From contig NZ_LXNG01000021.1 of the NCBI RefSeq assembly GCF_001642575.1, forward strand, positions 1 through 64,000: a DNA stretch of 64,000 bases, given 5' to 3'. A model generated the notes under the pieces. It had not been told where the DNA came from. It was given only the letters and a program-made list of their open reading frames with translations, and ran no database searches. Within the stretch, counting starts at the first letter, position 1. Every line of letters starts with the position of its first letter. Shown in pieces: positions 1 through 8,768 of this stretch. The translations under genes and the position numbers were made by a program. This DNA comes from Xanthomonas floridensis. GTDB lineage: Bacteria; Pseudomonadota; Gammaproteobacteria; Xanthomonadales; Xanthomonadaceae.

Positions 1-2
1 TG

Positions 3-116
3 CGCTATCGCGGCTTGGCGAAGAATACCGCGCAGGTGCTGACGCTGTTCGCGCTGTCGAATCTGTGGCTGAAGCGAAAGCAGTTACTGCCTGCCGTGGG
101 GAAGGTGTGCCTGTAG
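3..116 (+). mobile_element. 3' end of an IS5-family transposase gene (partial)
   Basis: An open frame enters from the left edge and stops at TAG 114-116, giving 37 residues beginning RYRGLAKNTAQVLTLF and ending in VGKVCL. The RYRGLxKNxAQ...LFALxNLW pattern is typical of the C-terminus of IS5/IS1182-like DDE transposases that are abundant in Xanthomonas. Only the tail is in the window, so the element's length, its inverted repeat and its intactness cannot be judged. It lies about 200 bases upstream of the nucleoside hydrolase-like gene, on the same strand. Confidence 0.75.
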
Positions 117-322
117 CAGGGGCAACATCGCGCACATGCGCCGGAAACGGCCAAAAACCGCAGGCCTGAGCGTCATTGGCGCGACCGATGCGGCTTACCT
201 CATCCTCCGATGGCGTTGATCAGACCATCCCTAACGCTACATCGCGCGCAGGCACGCGCCTGCTCATGCAACGTCCGCTCCATCTCCGCTGCACCCCATT
301 CCACCTCCACGACCGAAGCGCA

Positions 323-1480
323 ATGACCGACCCGAACGCCACCGCATCCAGACGCCGCGTCATCCTCGAAGACGATATCGATGGCTTCACGCCTGCGCAT
401 GTCCTGCTGTTGCAATCGCCCGAGGTCGAGGTGCTCGGCATCAGCGCGGTGAGCGGCAATATCTGGCGCGACGAAGTGCTGGCGCATACCTGCCGCCTGC
501 TGGAACTGGCCGGCCATCAGCAGATTCCGGTGCTGCCGGGTCCGGTGCATCCGCTGCTCAACAGCGAGGCCGCCACCGAGCGCTGGGAAGCGCTGTACGG
601 CAAGCTGGTCTGGAAAGGTGCGTGGACGCGGCAGTGGGTGGACGGCGACACCGTGCAGAGCGCGCCGCGCTATCACGCACACGATGTGGTGCCCGACCTG
701 GCGCTGGGCAATCCCAGCGTGGTGCACCCGGCCGACGAGCCGGCCGCGTTGTTCATGCTGCGCATGGTGCGCCAGTATCCGGGCGAGGTGAGCATCATTG
801 CCACCGGCCCGCTGACCAATCTGGCGCTGGCGCAATCGCTGGACCCGGCGTTCGCCACGCTGGCACGCGAACTGGTCTACATGGGCGGCAGCCTCAATCC
901 GCGGCAGCAGCGCAGCAGCGTGAGCGCACAGCAATTCGCGCGTGAATTCGTCAATTCGCCCCGCCGCGAATTCAATATCCGCTGGGATCCGGAAGCCGCC
1001 CGCATCGTCATGCATGCCCCGTGGCGCAAGATCACCATGGTGCCGGTGGACCCTTCCACCGCCACCGAACTCACCCCGCAACTGCTCGCGCGCATGAGCG
1101 CCGCCGACACCGCGATCGGGCATGCACTGCGCCGACGCGAGCCGGGCTTTCCGATGTGGGATGAGCTGGCCACGGCGCTGTGGCTGCGGCCGGAACTCGC
1201 AACCCGCACCGATACGGTGTACGTGGATACCAACACTGCCTTCGACGCGGGCTATGGCGACATCCTGTCATGGGCACCGGGCTACCAACCCGGCCTGGGC
1301 GAGCAGGCGCAGACGGTGGTGCATGCGGTGGATGTGGAGGCGTTCGAACACCTTCTGGTGGACCGCCTCACCGCACCGCAGCCGCCGGCCGTGGGCAGGC
1401 CGTTACCTCCGCTGCCACCGGACCAAGCCGCACGCGGCACAGATGAGGGAATTGATCACGACCTATCGCGCATTGCGTAG
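323..1480 (+). CDS. Nucleoside hydrolase-like protein (IUNH family, degenerate metal site)
   Basis: This 385-residue protein resembles inosine-uridine nucleoside N-ribohydrolases, Ca-dependent enzymes that release bases from ribonucleosides. Visible family marks are ATGPLTNLA, YMGG, an EFN...DPEAA block and a WDELATALWL block equivalent to the HDPxA segment carrying the last calcium-binding Asp. The N-terminal motif, normally DxDPGxDD, reads EDDIDGFTP: the Asp10-equivalent is kept, but the two adjacent Asp residues appear to be Phe-Thr. I chose the ATG at 323 because the family similarity begins about 14 residues later; longer in-frame starts exist at 176 and 266. No strong ribosome site is seen. 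The nearby purine-catabolic genes fit a nucleoside-related role, but activity is uncertain. Confidence 0.75.
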   Translation: MTDPNATASRRRVILEDDIDGFTPAHVLLLQSPEVEVLGISAVSGNIWRDEVLAHTCRLLELAGHQQIPVLPGPVHPLLNSEAATERWEALYGKLVWKGAWTRQWVDGDTVQSAPRYHAHDVVPDLALGNPSVVHPADEPAALFMLRMVRQYPGEVSIIATGPLTNLALAQSLDPAFATLARELVYMGGSLNPRQQRSSVSAQQFAREFVNSPRREFNIRWDPEAARIVMHAPWRKITMVPVDPSTATELTPQLLARMSAADTAIGHALRRREPGFPMWDELATALWLRPELATRTDTVYVDTNTAFDAGYGDILSWAPGYQPGLGEQAQTVVHAVDVEAFEHLLVDRLTAPQPPAVGRPLPPLPPDQAARGTDEGIDHDLSRIA

Positions 1481-1932
1481 GTAGAACGCGATCCAGCGCG
1501 CGCCTGACACCTCGTCAACCGGCCGGAAAACCACTCGCCCTAGTTCCTCTCGCGCAGGAAGCGGGCAGATGCCGGCGCTGAGACAAAACGACGCCTCACG
1601 CCGCCCCCGCATGCTTAGATCGCGCAGCGGCACCCCGACAACGCCCCAGCATCACCGCACTAACGCGCTTCCCCGAGACCTTCCATCCTCAGTGCAGGCC
1701 TCATCCAGTCATCAACTGCAATTCACCAAATTACTCAGCTCATGCGCTGTCTTGCAGTCAATTACAGCTCGTTCCCACGCACCATCAACAAACCCATCGA
1801 CTGCAATCAACCAAAAAAACAATTCCCCATTCCCCATTCCCCATTCCCAATTCCCAATTCCCAATTCCCAATTCCCAATTCCCGATTCGATTCCCGATTC
1901 CCGATTCCCGATTCCCAACCCCAAGGTGACCC
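1481..1932. other. Intergenic region with heptamer repeat before the AtzE/HpxY gene
   Basis: No convincing gene is seen in these 452 bases. Short open frames here lack family similarity and run through a low-complexity repeat. The right part (1822-1917) is a tandem ATTCCCN array that ends directly before the ribosome site of the next gene, so this leader probably belongs to that gene. Confidence 0.6.
1822..1917. repeat. Tandem heptamer repeat (ATTCCCN), 13 full units plus one truncated unit
   Basis: Read directly: three ATTCCCC units, five ATTCCCA, one ATTCCCG, a 5-base truncated ATTCG, three ATTCCCG and one ATTCCCA. The array abuts the sequence ACCCCAAGGTGACCC and the ATG at 1933, so the last base of the array is about 5 bases from the Shine-Dalgarno AAGG. 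A four-unit copy of the same repeat sits in the same position before dkgB (30188-30215). Confidence 0.9.
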
Positions 1933-3393
1933 ATGCAACTCCCAGCGCAGTGGCAAGCCGGCATCGATCGCAATACCGACATCCTGCGCGGCCATGCGCA
2001 CGTGTTGGCCAGCTTCACCCCGCCACGCGCCGCACCCCATGACACGGCTGGCCCGCAGGGCCGGATCGCAGCCATCGTCGCCACCACGCGCAGCCAGCCC
2101 GCGCAAGCCGCGCGCCTGGCCACCCAGACCCTGGCGCGCATCCACCAGGCCAACGACCGCCTGTGTGCGATCACCCGCCTGCTGCCGGCGCGCGCCGCCG
2201 CCGATGCCGCGCGCGTGCAGTCGGCGCTGACCGGTGGCAGCGATGGCGGTGCGCTGGCGGGCGTGCCGTTCGTGGTCAAGGACCTGTTCGATGTCGCCGG
2301 CCAGGTCACCACCGCCGGCGCGGCGCTACGCGCGCACTGCGCGCCGGCCCATCGCGATGCGGCGGTGGTGCAACGCCTGAGCGATGCCGGTGCGGTGCTG
2401 GTGGGCACCGCCAACATGGACGAATTCGCCTACGGCTTTGCCACCGTCAACGCACATTACGGCACCACCGCCAACCCGCACGATCACCGGCATCTGGCCG
2501 GCGGCTCGTCGGGTGGCTCGGCGGCGGCGGTGGCAGCGGGGCTGGTGCCGTTCGCGCTGGGCTCGGACACCAACGGCTCGATCCGCGTGCCCGCCGCGTT
2601 ATGCGGCGTGTATGGCCTGCGCCCGACGCATGGCGCACTTCCGCTGGAGGGCGTGTTTCCGTTCGTCGATGCGCTGGACGTGGTGGGGCCATTGGCGACC
2701 TCGGTGGCCGATCTGCGCCGCGTACACGAAGTGGTGCTTGGACAGCCCGTTGCGGCCTGCGCTGCCGACACGCTGCGCATCGCCCGGCTTGGCGGCTGGT
2801 TCCAGCACAATCACGATCCCGAGCTGGAGACCGGCCTGGGCGCATTGATGCAGGCCTGCAACAGCACCGCGATGATCCAGTTGCCGGAAGCCGAGCGTGC
2901 CCGCGCGGCGGCCTTCGTGCTGACCGCCGCCGAAGGTGGCCATCGCCATCGCGCCGCCCTGGGGACGCAGGCCGAGCAGTTCGACCCGGCCACGCGCGAC
3001 CGCTTGCTGGCCGGGTTGCAGCTGCCGGCCAGCGCAGTGGCCGATGCGCAGGCGTTCGCCCGCTGGTTCACCAACGCGATGCGGGCGCTGTGGGACGTGG
3101 TGGACGTGCTGATCGCCCCCGCCACGCCGTGCGTGGCGCCGCGCATCGATCAAGACACCATCCAGATCGATGGCCTGCCAGTCTCGGCACGCGCCAACCT
3201 GGGCATCTTCACCCAGCCGCTTGGCCTGGCCGGGTGCCCGGTGCTGGCCGCGCCGCTGCCGCGTCCGGGGCGCCTGCCGTTGGGCGTGCAGCTGGTCGCC
3301 GCGCCCGGCCGCGAAGATCGCCTGTTCGCCCTCGCCGCGCAGCTCGAACGCGATGGGCACCTGGCCTTCAGCCCCCCCGCGGAGGGCCAGTGA
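1933..3393 (+). CDS. atzE: AtzE/HpxY family amidase with N-terminal HpxX-like extension
   Basis: This 486-residue amidase-signature enzyme closely follows AtzE along its length ([40 protein letters not shown]-like and GVQLVAAP blocks). The Ser-cisSer-Lys triad is visible as Lys116, Ser192 and Ser216. In purine degradation the related HpxY acts on oxalurate. About 42 residues precede the point where AtzE proteins normally start; this extension (pattern WxxGIxRNxxILxxHAxVLxxF) resembles the small helical HpxX/AtzG partner, which otherwise is a separate gene. The ATG at 1933 follows AAGGTGA at good spacing. The stop overlaps the next start by one base (TGATG), so the two genes are translationally coupled. 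The exact substrate is inferred. Confidence 0.85.
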   Translation: MQLPAQWQAGIDRNTDILRGHAHVLASFTPPRAAPHDTAGPQGRIAAIVATTRSQPAQAARLATQTLARIHQANDRLCAITRLLPARAAADAARVQSALTGGSDGGALAGVPFVVKDLFDVAGQVTTAGAALRAHCAPAHRDAAVVQRLSDAGAVLVGTANMDEFAYGFATVNAHYGTTANPHDHRHLAGGSSGGSAAAVAAGLVPFALGSDTNGSIRVPAALCGVYGLRPTHGALPLEGVFPFVDALDVVGPLATSVADLRRVHEVVLGQPVAACAADTLRIARLGGWFQHNHDPELETGLGALMQACNSTAMIQLPEAERARAAAFVLTAAEGGHRHRAALGTQAEQFDPATRDRLLAGLQLPASAVADAQAFARWFTNAMRALWDVVDVLIAPATPCVAPRIDQDTIQIDGLPVSARANLGIFTQPLGLAGCPVLAAPLPRPGRLPLGVQLVAAPGREDRLFALAAQLERDGHLAFSPPAEGQ

Positions 3394-4973
3394 TGCTGCA
3401 GACCTTGCGCGCCTGCCGCGGCATGGTGGTGGCCCCGCATCACCTGGCCGCACAGGCCGGCCGCGATGTGTTGCGCGACGGCGGCACCGCCATCGAAGCG
3501 GCCGTTGCCACCGCCGCCTGCCTGGCCGTGGTGTACCCGCACATGACCGGCATCGGCGGCGACGGCTTCTGGCTGATCCGCGAGCCCGATGGACGCGTCC
3601 ACGCCATCGATGCCTGCGGCCGCGCCGCGCGTGCAGCGACCCTGGACTTCTACGCCGGCCAGGCCGGCATCCCGTGGCGCGGCCCCGGTGCGGCCAATAC
3701 CGTGGCCGGAGCCGTCTCCGGCTGGGCATTGGCGCTGCAACAGGCCGATGGCCGGCTGCCGCTGCAGCGCCTGCTCGCCGATGCCATCCACCATGCCGGC
3801 GCCGGCGTGCCGGTCACTGCCGGCGGCGCGCAGATCGCGGCCAGCAAGGGCGACGCGCTGCGCTGCCAGCCCGGCGCCTACGCACGCATCTTCGAACCCC
3901 ACGGCGTGCCCCTGCGCGAGGGCGCGCTGCTGCAGCAACCGCAGCTGGCACACACCCTGCAGCGGCTGGCCGACGCCGGCCTGGACAGCTTCTATCGCGG
4001 TGAACTGGCCGCCGACATCGCCACCGACCTGCATGCGCTCGGCAGCCCGCTGCATGCCGACGACCTGGCCGCGCACCGCGCCGATCGCAGCGTACCGTTG
4101 TCGGTGGGCATTGCCGGTGCACGCGTCTACAACCACGCGCCACCCACCCAGGGCCTGGCCTCGTTGCTGATCCTGGCGTTGTTCGACCGCCTGCAGGTGA
4201 CCCAGGCCGACAGCCTTGCACATGTGCATGGCTTGATCGAAGCCACCAAGCAGGCCTTCCTGATCCGCGATGCGCAGATCGGCGACCCGGCGTGGATGAC
4301 GCTGGATGCGCAGGCGTTGCTGGACGACAGCGCCGCGCTCGACGCCCTGGCCGCACGCATCGACATGACCCGTGCCCTGCCCTGGCCACACCCCTCGCAG
4401 GCCGGCGATACCGTGTGGTTCGGCGCCATCGACGCCGCCGGGCGTGCGGTCAGCTGCATCCAGTCCACCTACTTCGAGTTTGGCTCCGGCCTGGTGCTGC
4501 CGCGCACCGGCATCACCTGGCAGAACCGCGGCTGCAGCTTCCGCCTGGCGGCAGACGGCTGGAACGCGCTCGCGCCGGGGCGCAAACCCTTCCACACCCT
4601 CAACCCGGCACTGGCCACCTTCGACGATGGCCGCGTCATGGCCTACGGCACCATGGGCGGCGAAGGCCAACCGCAAACCCAGGCAGCGCTGTTCTCGCGT
4701 TACGCCCGTTACGGCATGCCGCTACAGCAGGCCATCACCGCACCGCGCTGGCTGCTCGGCCGCACCTGGGGCGAGGACAGCACCACGTTGAAGCTGGAAG
4801 ACCGCTTCGATCCAGCGCTGGTGCAGGCCTTGCGGGAGGCCGGGCATGCGGTGGAACTGCTGCCTGCCTACACGGCGGTGATGGGGCACGCCGGTGCACT
4901 GGTGCGGCAGGCCGATGGCGTGATCAGCGGCGCCAGCGACCCGCGCTCAGACGGTGTTGTTGCAGGGTGGTGA
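3393..4973 (+). CDS. hpxW: Gamma-glutamyltransferase family protein, HpxW-like (oxamate amidohydrolase)
   Basis: This 526-residue Ntn-hydrolase proenzyme begins [20 protein letters not shown], has the GGT motif TGIGGDGFWL, and shows the self-cleavage Thr at residue 340 in GDTVWFGAIDAAG, followed by the small-subunit part with MGGEGQPQTQ. Ordinary GGTs have TTHxSVVD at the cleavage site. The variant TVWFGAID and the coupling to an AtzE/HpxY amidase point to HpxW, which removes ammonia from oxamate at the end of the oxalurate branch. No signal peptide is seen, unlike periplasmic GGTs, so the enzyme should be cytoplasmic. The start is fixed by the TGATG overlap with the upstream gene. Confidence 0.85.
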   Translation: MLQTLRACRGMVVAPHHLAAQAGRDVLRDGGTAIEAAVATAACLAVVYPHMTGIGGDGFWLIREPDGRVHAIDACGRAARAATLDFYAGQAGIPWRGPGAANTVAGAVSGWALALQQADGRLPLQRLLADAIHHAGAGVPVTAGGAQIAASKGDALRCQPGAYARIFEPHGVPLREGALLQQPQLAHTLQRLADAGLDSFYRGELAADIATDLHALGSPLHADDLAAHRADRSVPLSVGIAGARVYNHAPPTQGLASLLILALFDRLQVTQADSLAHVHGLIEATKQAFLIRDAQIGDPAWMTLDAQALLDDSAALDALAARIDMTRALPWPHPSQAGDTVWFGAIDAAGRAVSCIQSTYFEFGSGLVLPRTGITWQNRGCSFRLAADGWNALAPGRKPFHTLNPALATFDDGRVMAYGTMGGEGQPQTQAALFSRYARYGMPLQQAITAPRWLLGRTWGEDSTTLKLEDRFDPALVQALREAGHAVELLPAYTAVMGHAGALVRQADGVISGASDPRSDGVVAGW

Positions 4974-5200
4974 GCACGGCAGGCGGCATGCGATCACCGC
5001 GGCCTTGCCACGCCGACGCCAGGCCGCGTGCAGGCGGCACAGGCGTTCATGCATCACAACACGGTGCTTTCGACACGGCCGGAGCGAACCCGGCCGCAGT
5101 CACTGCGGGAAGACGTGTGCCATGCTTGCGCACGCATGGTCAGTGATCCAGATCCGCCATGCGCACGACGCGTCGTCGAATCCAACCAGAGGAGAGCACC

Positions 5201-5659
5201 ATGACAGACCAGGAACAACATCAACCGTCGCTGGAAGACGTCAAGCTGGCGTTCGACGGCCAGAGCGTGGATTGGTATCTGCAGAAGCTGGTCGGCATTG
5301 CCAACGCTTCCAATACGCAGTTCGGCATCACCCTGTTTGTGGAAGGCGTGATCGTCTCGGGCCAGCTGGTGAGCGGCAAGCAGTACTTCGAAGCCTTTGC
5401 ACAGGAATTTTCTGCGGCGTTTCCCGGTAGTGACGAGGAGAAAGAAGACATTCGTCTTGCATTCGCCAGCCATGCCAGCATTTACGACGCCGATGACGAC
5501 AGCCAGCAGAGCAGCGCACCGCCGCAGTTTATCCACCTGATCGATGCGCGTTGCTTCTCACCCGGCGGCCAGCCGCTGCCAAGCAACCGCGGCGTGCTCT
5601 GGCGCGGCAAGGTCAACGCGGTGTCCAGCTTCACCCTGGGCTCGCTGTCTGCCGATTAG
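5201..5659 (+). CDS. GvpU-like small protein
   Basis: This 152-residue soluble protein has a strong ribosome site (GAGGAG-type, 5190-5196) just before ATG 5201, which decides the start. The segment LQKLVGIANASNTQFGITLFVEGVIVSGQLVSGKQYF resembles proteins annotated as gas vesicle accessory protein GvpU (given here as positions 27-63). The C-terminal half has a second conserved-looking block, PQFIHLIDARCFSPGG-like. No gas vesicle structural gene is visible anywhere in the window, so any vesicle role is doubtful. It stands alone, downstream of hpxW on the same strand with a 227-base gap, and is convergent with the next hydrolase gene. Function unknown. Confidence 0.7.
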   Translation: MTDQEQHQPSLEDVKLAFDGQSVDWYLQKLVGIANASNTQFGITLFVEGVIVSGQLVSGKQYFEAFAQEFSAAFPGSDEEKEDIRLAFASHASIYDADDDSQQSSAPPQFIHLIDARCFSPGGQPLPSNRGVLWRGKVNAVSSFTLGSLSAD

Positions 5660-5835
5660 GTCTGGCAGGCACGCGGGTAGCCGTTGATCGCGCAGCCCGG
5701 CCGTCTGCAGGATCGGCCGGCACGTGCTGCGGCCACCGGTGGCCTGGCTGGAGCCGCTTGTCATTGTCTTCCACGCACAGCAAGCATGACAGCGGCCCGC
5801 CTCTTGAATGCATCCCCCAACCCGATGCCGGCGAC

Positions 5836-6894
5836 TCAGGTCGCCGTCTGCAGCGCGCGCGGCAGGAACTTGCCGATGATCTGTGCAATCTCGCCCGCAT
5901 GGGTTTCCAGCGCAAAGTGGCCGGTGTCGAGCAGGTGCACTTCGGCGTTCGGCAGATCGGTGCGATAGGCCTGCGCGCCGGCCGGCACAAATGCCGGATC
6001 GTGCTTGCCCCACACCGCCAGCAACGGCGGCTGATGGGCGCGGAAATACGCCTGGAACGCCGGATAGGCCTGCAGGTTGCTGCGGTAGTCCAGGATCAGA
6101 TCCAGCTGGATCTCTTCGGCGCCCGGGCGCGCCATGTAGGCGATATCCAGGGTGTAGCCGTCGGGCGAGAGCCTGCTCGGGTCCACACCGGTGCCGTACT
6201 GCCACTCACGGATGGTCTGCGCCGACAATGAGGCACGGCAAGCCTGGCGATTGGCGTCCGTCGGCTCGCGCCAGTACGCCTGCCATGCATCCCACTGGTC
6301 GCTGAAGCCCTCCAGATAGGCATTGCCGTTCTGGCTGATGATGGCGCTGACCTTGTGCGGGTTCGCGGCCGCCAGGCGCAGGCCCACCGGCGCGCCGTAG
6401 TCGAAGACGTACAGCGCATAGCGGTCCAGGCCCAGCGCGTCGGTGAAGCCTTCGATCACCTTGTAGAGCGCGTCGAAGGTGTACTCGAACTGCCCGCGCG
6501 GCGGCGCCTTGGTCATGCCGAAGCCAGGCAGGTCCGGCGCGATCAGGCGGTACCGGCCTGCCAGCAACGGCATCAGGTCGCGGAACATGTGGCTGGCGCT
6601 GGGAAAACCATGCAGCAGCAACACGACCGGCGCGTCCTTGCGCCCCGCTTCACGGTAGAACACCTCGACATCGCCAACCTGCTGGGTGCGATAGCGGACG
6701 CGCTGGGTGGGATCGTGGGACATGCTGTCTCCTTCAAGGGATGGGAAATGGTGGCCGGGCCCATCGGCCGCTCGCAGTACACCGGCACCCAGCGCCAGTG
6801 CAGTGCCGATCCAGGACGCGCGCAGGAAACGGCGGCGCTCGCGCAGTGCCGAAACGTCGTGTGGCGTGAACGTGGTGGGCGACTCGGCGTGCAT
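5836..6894 (-). CDS. Alpha/beta hydrolase with twin-arginine-like signal, haloalkane dehalogenase/epoxide hydrolase-like
   Basis: The 352-residue protein has an N-terminal RRRFLRASWIG followed by a hydrophobic stretch ending ALGAGVLRAADG, consistent with a Tat-type signal. The mature part shows LLLHGFPSASHMFRDL (oxyanion HGFP), PDLPGFGMT, and VFDYGAPVG at the nucleophile elbow, where Asp takes the place of Ser as in haloalkane dehalogenases and epoxide hydrolases. The usual HDWGG reads FDYGA. A C-terminal GHFALETH supplies the catalytic His. The gene is divergent from a LysR-type regulator, which may control it. A shorter start at SMSHDPTQ (around 6723) would give a cytoplasmic form; the longer one is favoured because it encodes a coherent signal peptide. 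Confidence 0.85.
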   Translation of the reverse strand: MHAESPTTFTPHDVSALRERRRFLRASWIGTALALGAGVLRAADGPGHHFPSLEGDSMSHDPTQRVRYRTQQVGDVEVFYREAGRKDAPVVLLLHGFPSASHMFRDLMPLLAGRYRLIAPDLPGFGMTKAPPRGQFEYTFDALYKVIEGFTDALGLDRYALYVFDYGAPVGLRLAAANPHKVSAIISQNGNAYLEGFSDQWDAWQAYWREPTDANRQACRASLSAQTIREWQYGTGVDPSRLSPDGYTLDIAYMARPGAEEIQLDLILDYRSNLQAYPAFQAYFRAHQPPLLAVWGKHDPAFVPAGAQAYRTDLPNAEVHLLDTGHFALETHAGEIAQIIGKFLPRALQTAT

Positions 6895-7084
6895 GTGATC
6901 CGGGAGGGGGGGGGAATGGCGGCCATGCTAGGTCTGCCGGCGTGGCGCGAGAACCACCATGGCGTTGAATGGAGCATTGCGTGGCGCGCAATGCCGCGCC
7001 CGGCGGTTGCGCTTGCAGGCATGCGGGACGCGCAGCTTGGCGGCGCGATCACCGCGGGCTGCTAGGCTTCGCGTCTTGTCGAAG

Positions 7085-8026
7085 ATGATGGTCGAGCGCG
7101 AGGCACCGGTGGATCGCATCCAGGAAATGACGCTCTTTGCGGCGCTGACCGAGCAGGCGAGCTTTGCCGCGGTGGCACGCAAGCTCGGCATTTCCACCGC
7201 CACGGTCACCCGTACCATTGCGCAGCTGGAGCGCCGCCTTGGTGTGCTGCTGGTGGTCCGCAGCACCCGCACCATGCGGCTCACCGAAGCCGGCCAGCAG
7301 TACGCCAGCGATTGCCGGCGCCTGCTGAGCGAGCTGGACGAACTGGAAACCCGCGCGGCCGGATTGCACGCGCTGCCCGGCGGCGTGCTCACCGTGACCG
7401 CACCGCAGATGTTCGGCGCCCTGCACGTGATGCCGGTGGTCACACGCTTCCTGCAGCGCTACCCGCAGGTGCAGGTACGCGCCATCCTGCTGGACCGGGT
7501 GATGGCACTGCTGGATGAGGGCATCGATGTGGCCGTGCGGATCGGTGCGTTGCCCGATTCGTCGCTGACCGCCATCCCGGTCGGCAGTGTCCGCCGCATG
7601 GTGTGTGCCACGCCCGCTTATCTGCGCGCGCACGGCATTCCGCCGCATCCGGATGCGCTGATGCAACACGCCACGGTGACGATCTCATCGGCCGAACGCG
7701 CGCCGCGCTGGCCGTTCCGGGTGGAAGGGCGCGAGCATCTGGTGGATGTGGGCGCGCGGCTCAGCGTCAGCGCCTCCAACGCCGCCATCCACGCCGCACT
7801 GCAGGGATGGGGGCTGACCCAGGTGCCGTCCTACCAGGTGCGCGAGCATTTGCGCAGCGGGCAACTCGCCTGCGTGCTGGAAGAGTTCGAAATCGCACCG
7901 GAACCGGTGCATGTGGTGCATGTGGAAGGACGTCGCGGCTCGTCCAAGGTGCGCCGCTTCGTCGACGAGTGCGTCGACGCATTACGCCAGGAACTCGGCG
8001 AGGCGCCTCCGGCCCAAGGGACCTAA
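7085..8026 (+). CDS. LysR-family transcriptional regulator
   Basis: The product of 313 residues has a typical N-terminal winged helix (DRIQEMTLFAALTEQ, then SFAAVARKLGISTATVTRTI and RLGVLLVVRSTRTMRLT), followed by a type 2 periplasmic-binding-like effector domain. It belongs to the CrgA/AaeR-like branch by the TEAGQQY and GLHALPGG blocks. ATG codons at 7085 and 7088 and a GTG at 7112 are all possible starts; family alignment begins at DRIQ. It is divergent from the alpha/beta hydrolase gene with about 190 bases between, the usual LysR layout, so the hydrolase is its likely target. The effector is unknown. Confidence 0.85.
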   Translation: MMVEREAPVDRIQEMTLFAALTEQASFAAVARKLGISTATVTRTIAQLERRLGVLLVVRSTRTMRLTEAGQQYASDCRRLLSELDELETRAAGLHALPGGVLTVTAPQMFGALHVMPVVTRFLQRYPQVQVRAILLDRVMALLDEGIDVAVRIGALPDSSLTAIPVGSVRRMVCATPAYLRAHGIPPHPDALMQHATVTISSAERAPRWPFRVEGREHLVDVGARLSVSASNAAIHAALQGWGLTQVPSYQVREHLRSGQLACVLEEFEIAPEPVHVVHVEGRRGSSKVRRFVDECVDALRQELGEAPPAQGT

Positions 8027-8768
8027 CGCTGCATCGGCATCGGCATGGCGGCCGCCCCGGGCCTGCGTGCGGCAGCCTGATGGAATCCCTGTTCCCATCA
8101 GCGTTGACCACCTTGACCAGCGGGCGCACACCCACGCCGGATCTGCTGGCTGGCCAAGAGCGTTCCTTGTTGCCTCATCGCCGACTCTGGCCCGCGTGGC
8201 GCGCTGGCGGCAGGGCTGAGGCGGATCTGGGGTAGTGCCTGCGCCTGGGTGGGGAGCACTACTGCGCGCACCTTTCGCACGCCGGCATCTGAGGCGGCCA
8301 ACCGTCAGGGCCGCCCCAGGTCACCGGTGGGCGACGGGCACTCCACCACGACGTCGCCGCCAGTTTGATGCCGGTCAAGCTCACTGCTTGCTTTTTTAGA
8401 TTACGAATGACATCTTAATTGCCTCGAGTCCGGGACGCGCTGCTGATGTCCACCCTGCCTGACACCTTCCTGCCTGACACCTTCCTGCCTGACACCTTCC
8501 TGCCTGACACCTTCCTGCCTGACACCTTCCTGGCTGCCGCTCCCACTGCTCCCACTGCTCCCGCTGTCCTGCCTGCCCGGGGTGTGGACGGGATGACCCG
8601 GTACGGCGGCGATGCAGCAGGTGGCCGGCAGCACGCCATCGAGCGCAGCCAACGCCGTGACGGCCCGGCATCCCGCCGCAAGCGGCACGCAGCCCGCCCT
8701 GCCCGTTGTCACAGCGTTCCCTGATCGCACTTGTTCCATCGCCCGCATCGCTCACCGAGGACATTCAC
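8027..8768. other. Long intergenic region with minisatellite
   Basis: No gene can be supported in these 742 bases. The left 400 bases show nothing recognisable. A 15-base tandem repeat lies at 8454-8528, followed by a short run of a 9-base GCTCCCACT repeat at about 8538-8562. Open frames on the minus strand through the repeat give only reiterated short peptides. Confidence 0.6.
8454..8528. repeat. 15-base minisatellite, 5 perfect copies
   Basis: The unit CCTGCCTGACACCTT is repeated five times without a mismatch, and a sixth copy begins CCTGGCTG and decays. It is followed by two to three copies of a GCTCCCACT motif. There are no spacers, so it is not a CRISPR array. Confidence 0.95.

Noticed and set aside
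1785-2417. Minus-strand frames through the heptamer repeat
   Set aside because: They give GIGNWE-type low-complexity peptides produced by the repeat.
2163-3392. A long open frame in a second frame through the amidase gene
   Set aside because: It continues in frame into hpxW, but its upstream part overlaps the strongly conserved AtzE/HpxY gene and has shadow-type composition. The true hpxW start is 3393.
8454-8528. Possible CRISPR array
   Set aside because: Copies are directly adjacent with no spacers, and no cas genes are in the window.
8396-8764. Minus-strand frames encoding RQEGV or KVSGR repeats
   Set aside because: They are simply the translated 15-base minisatellite. No ribosome site or family match supports a gene.
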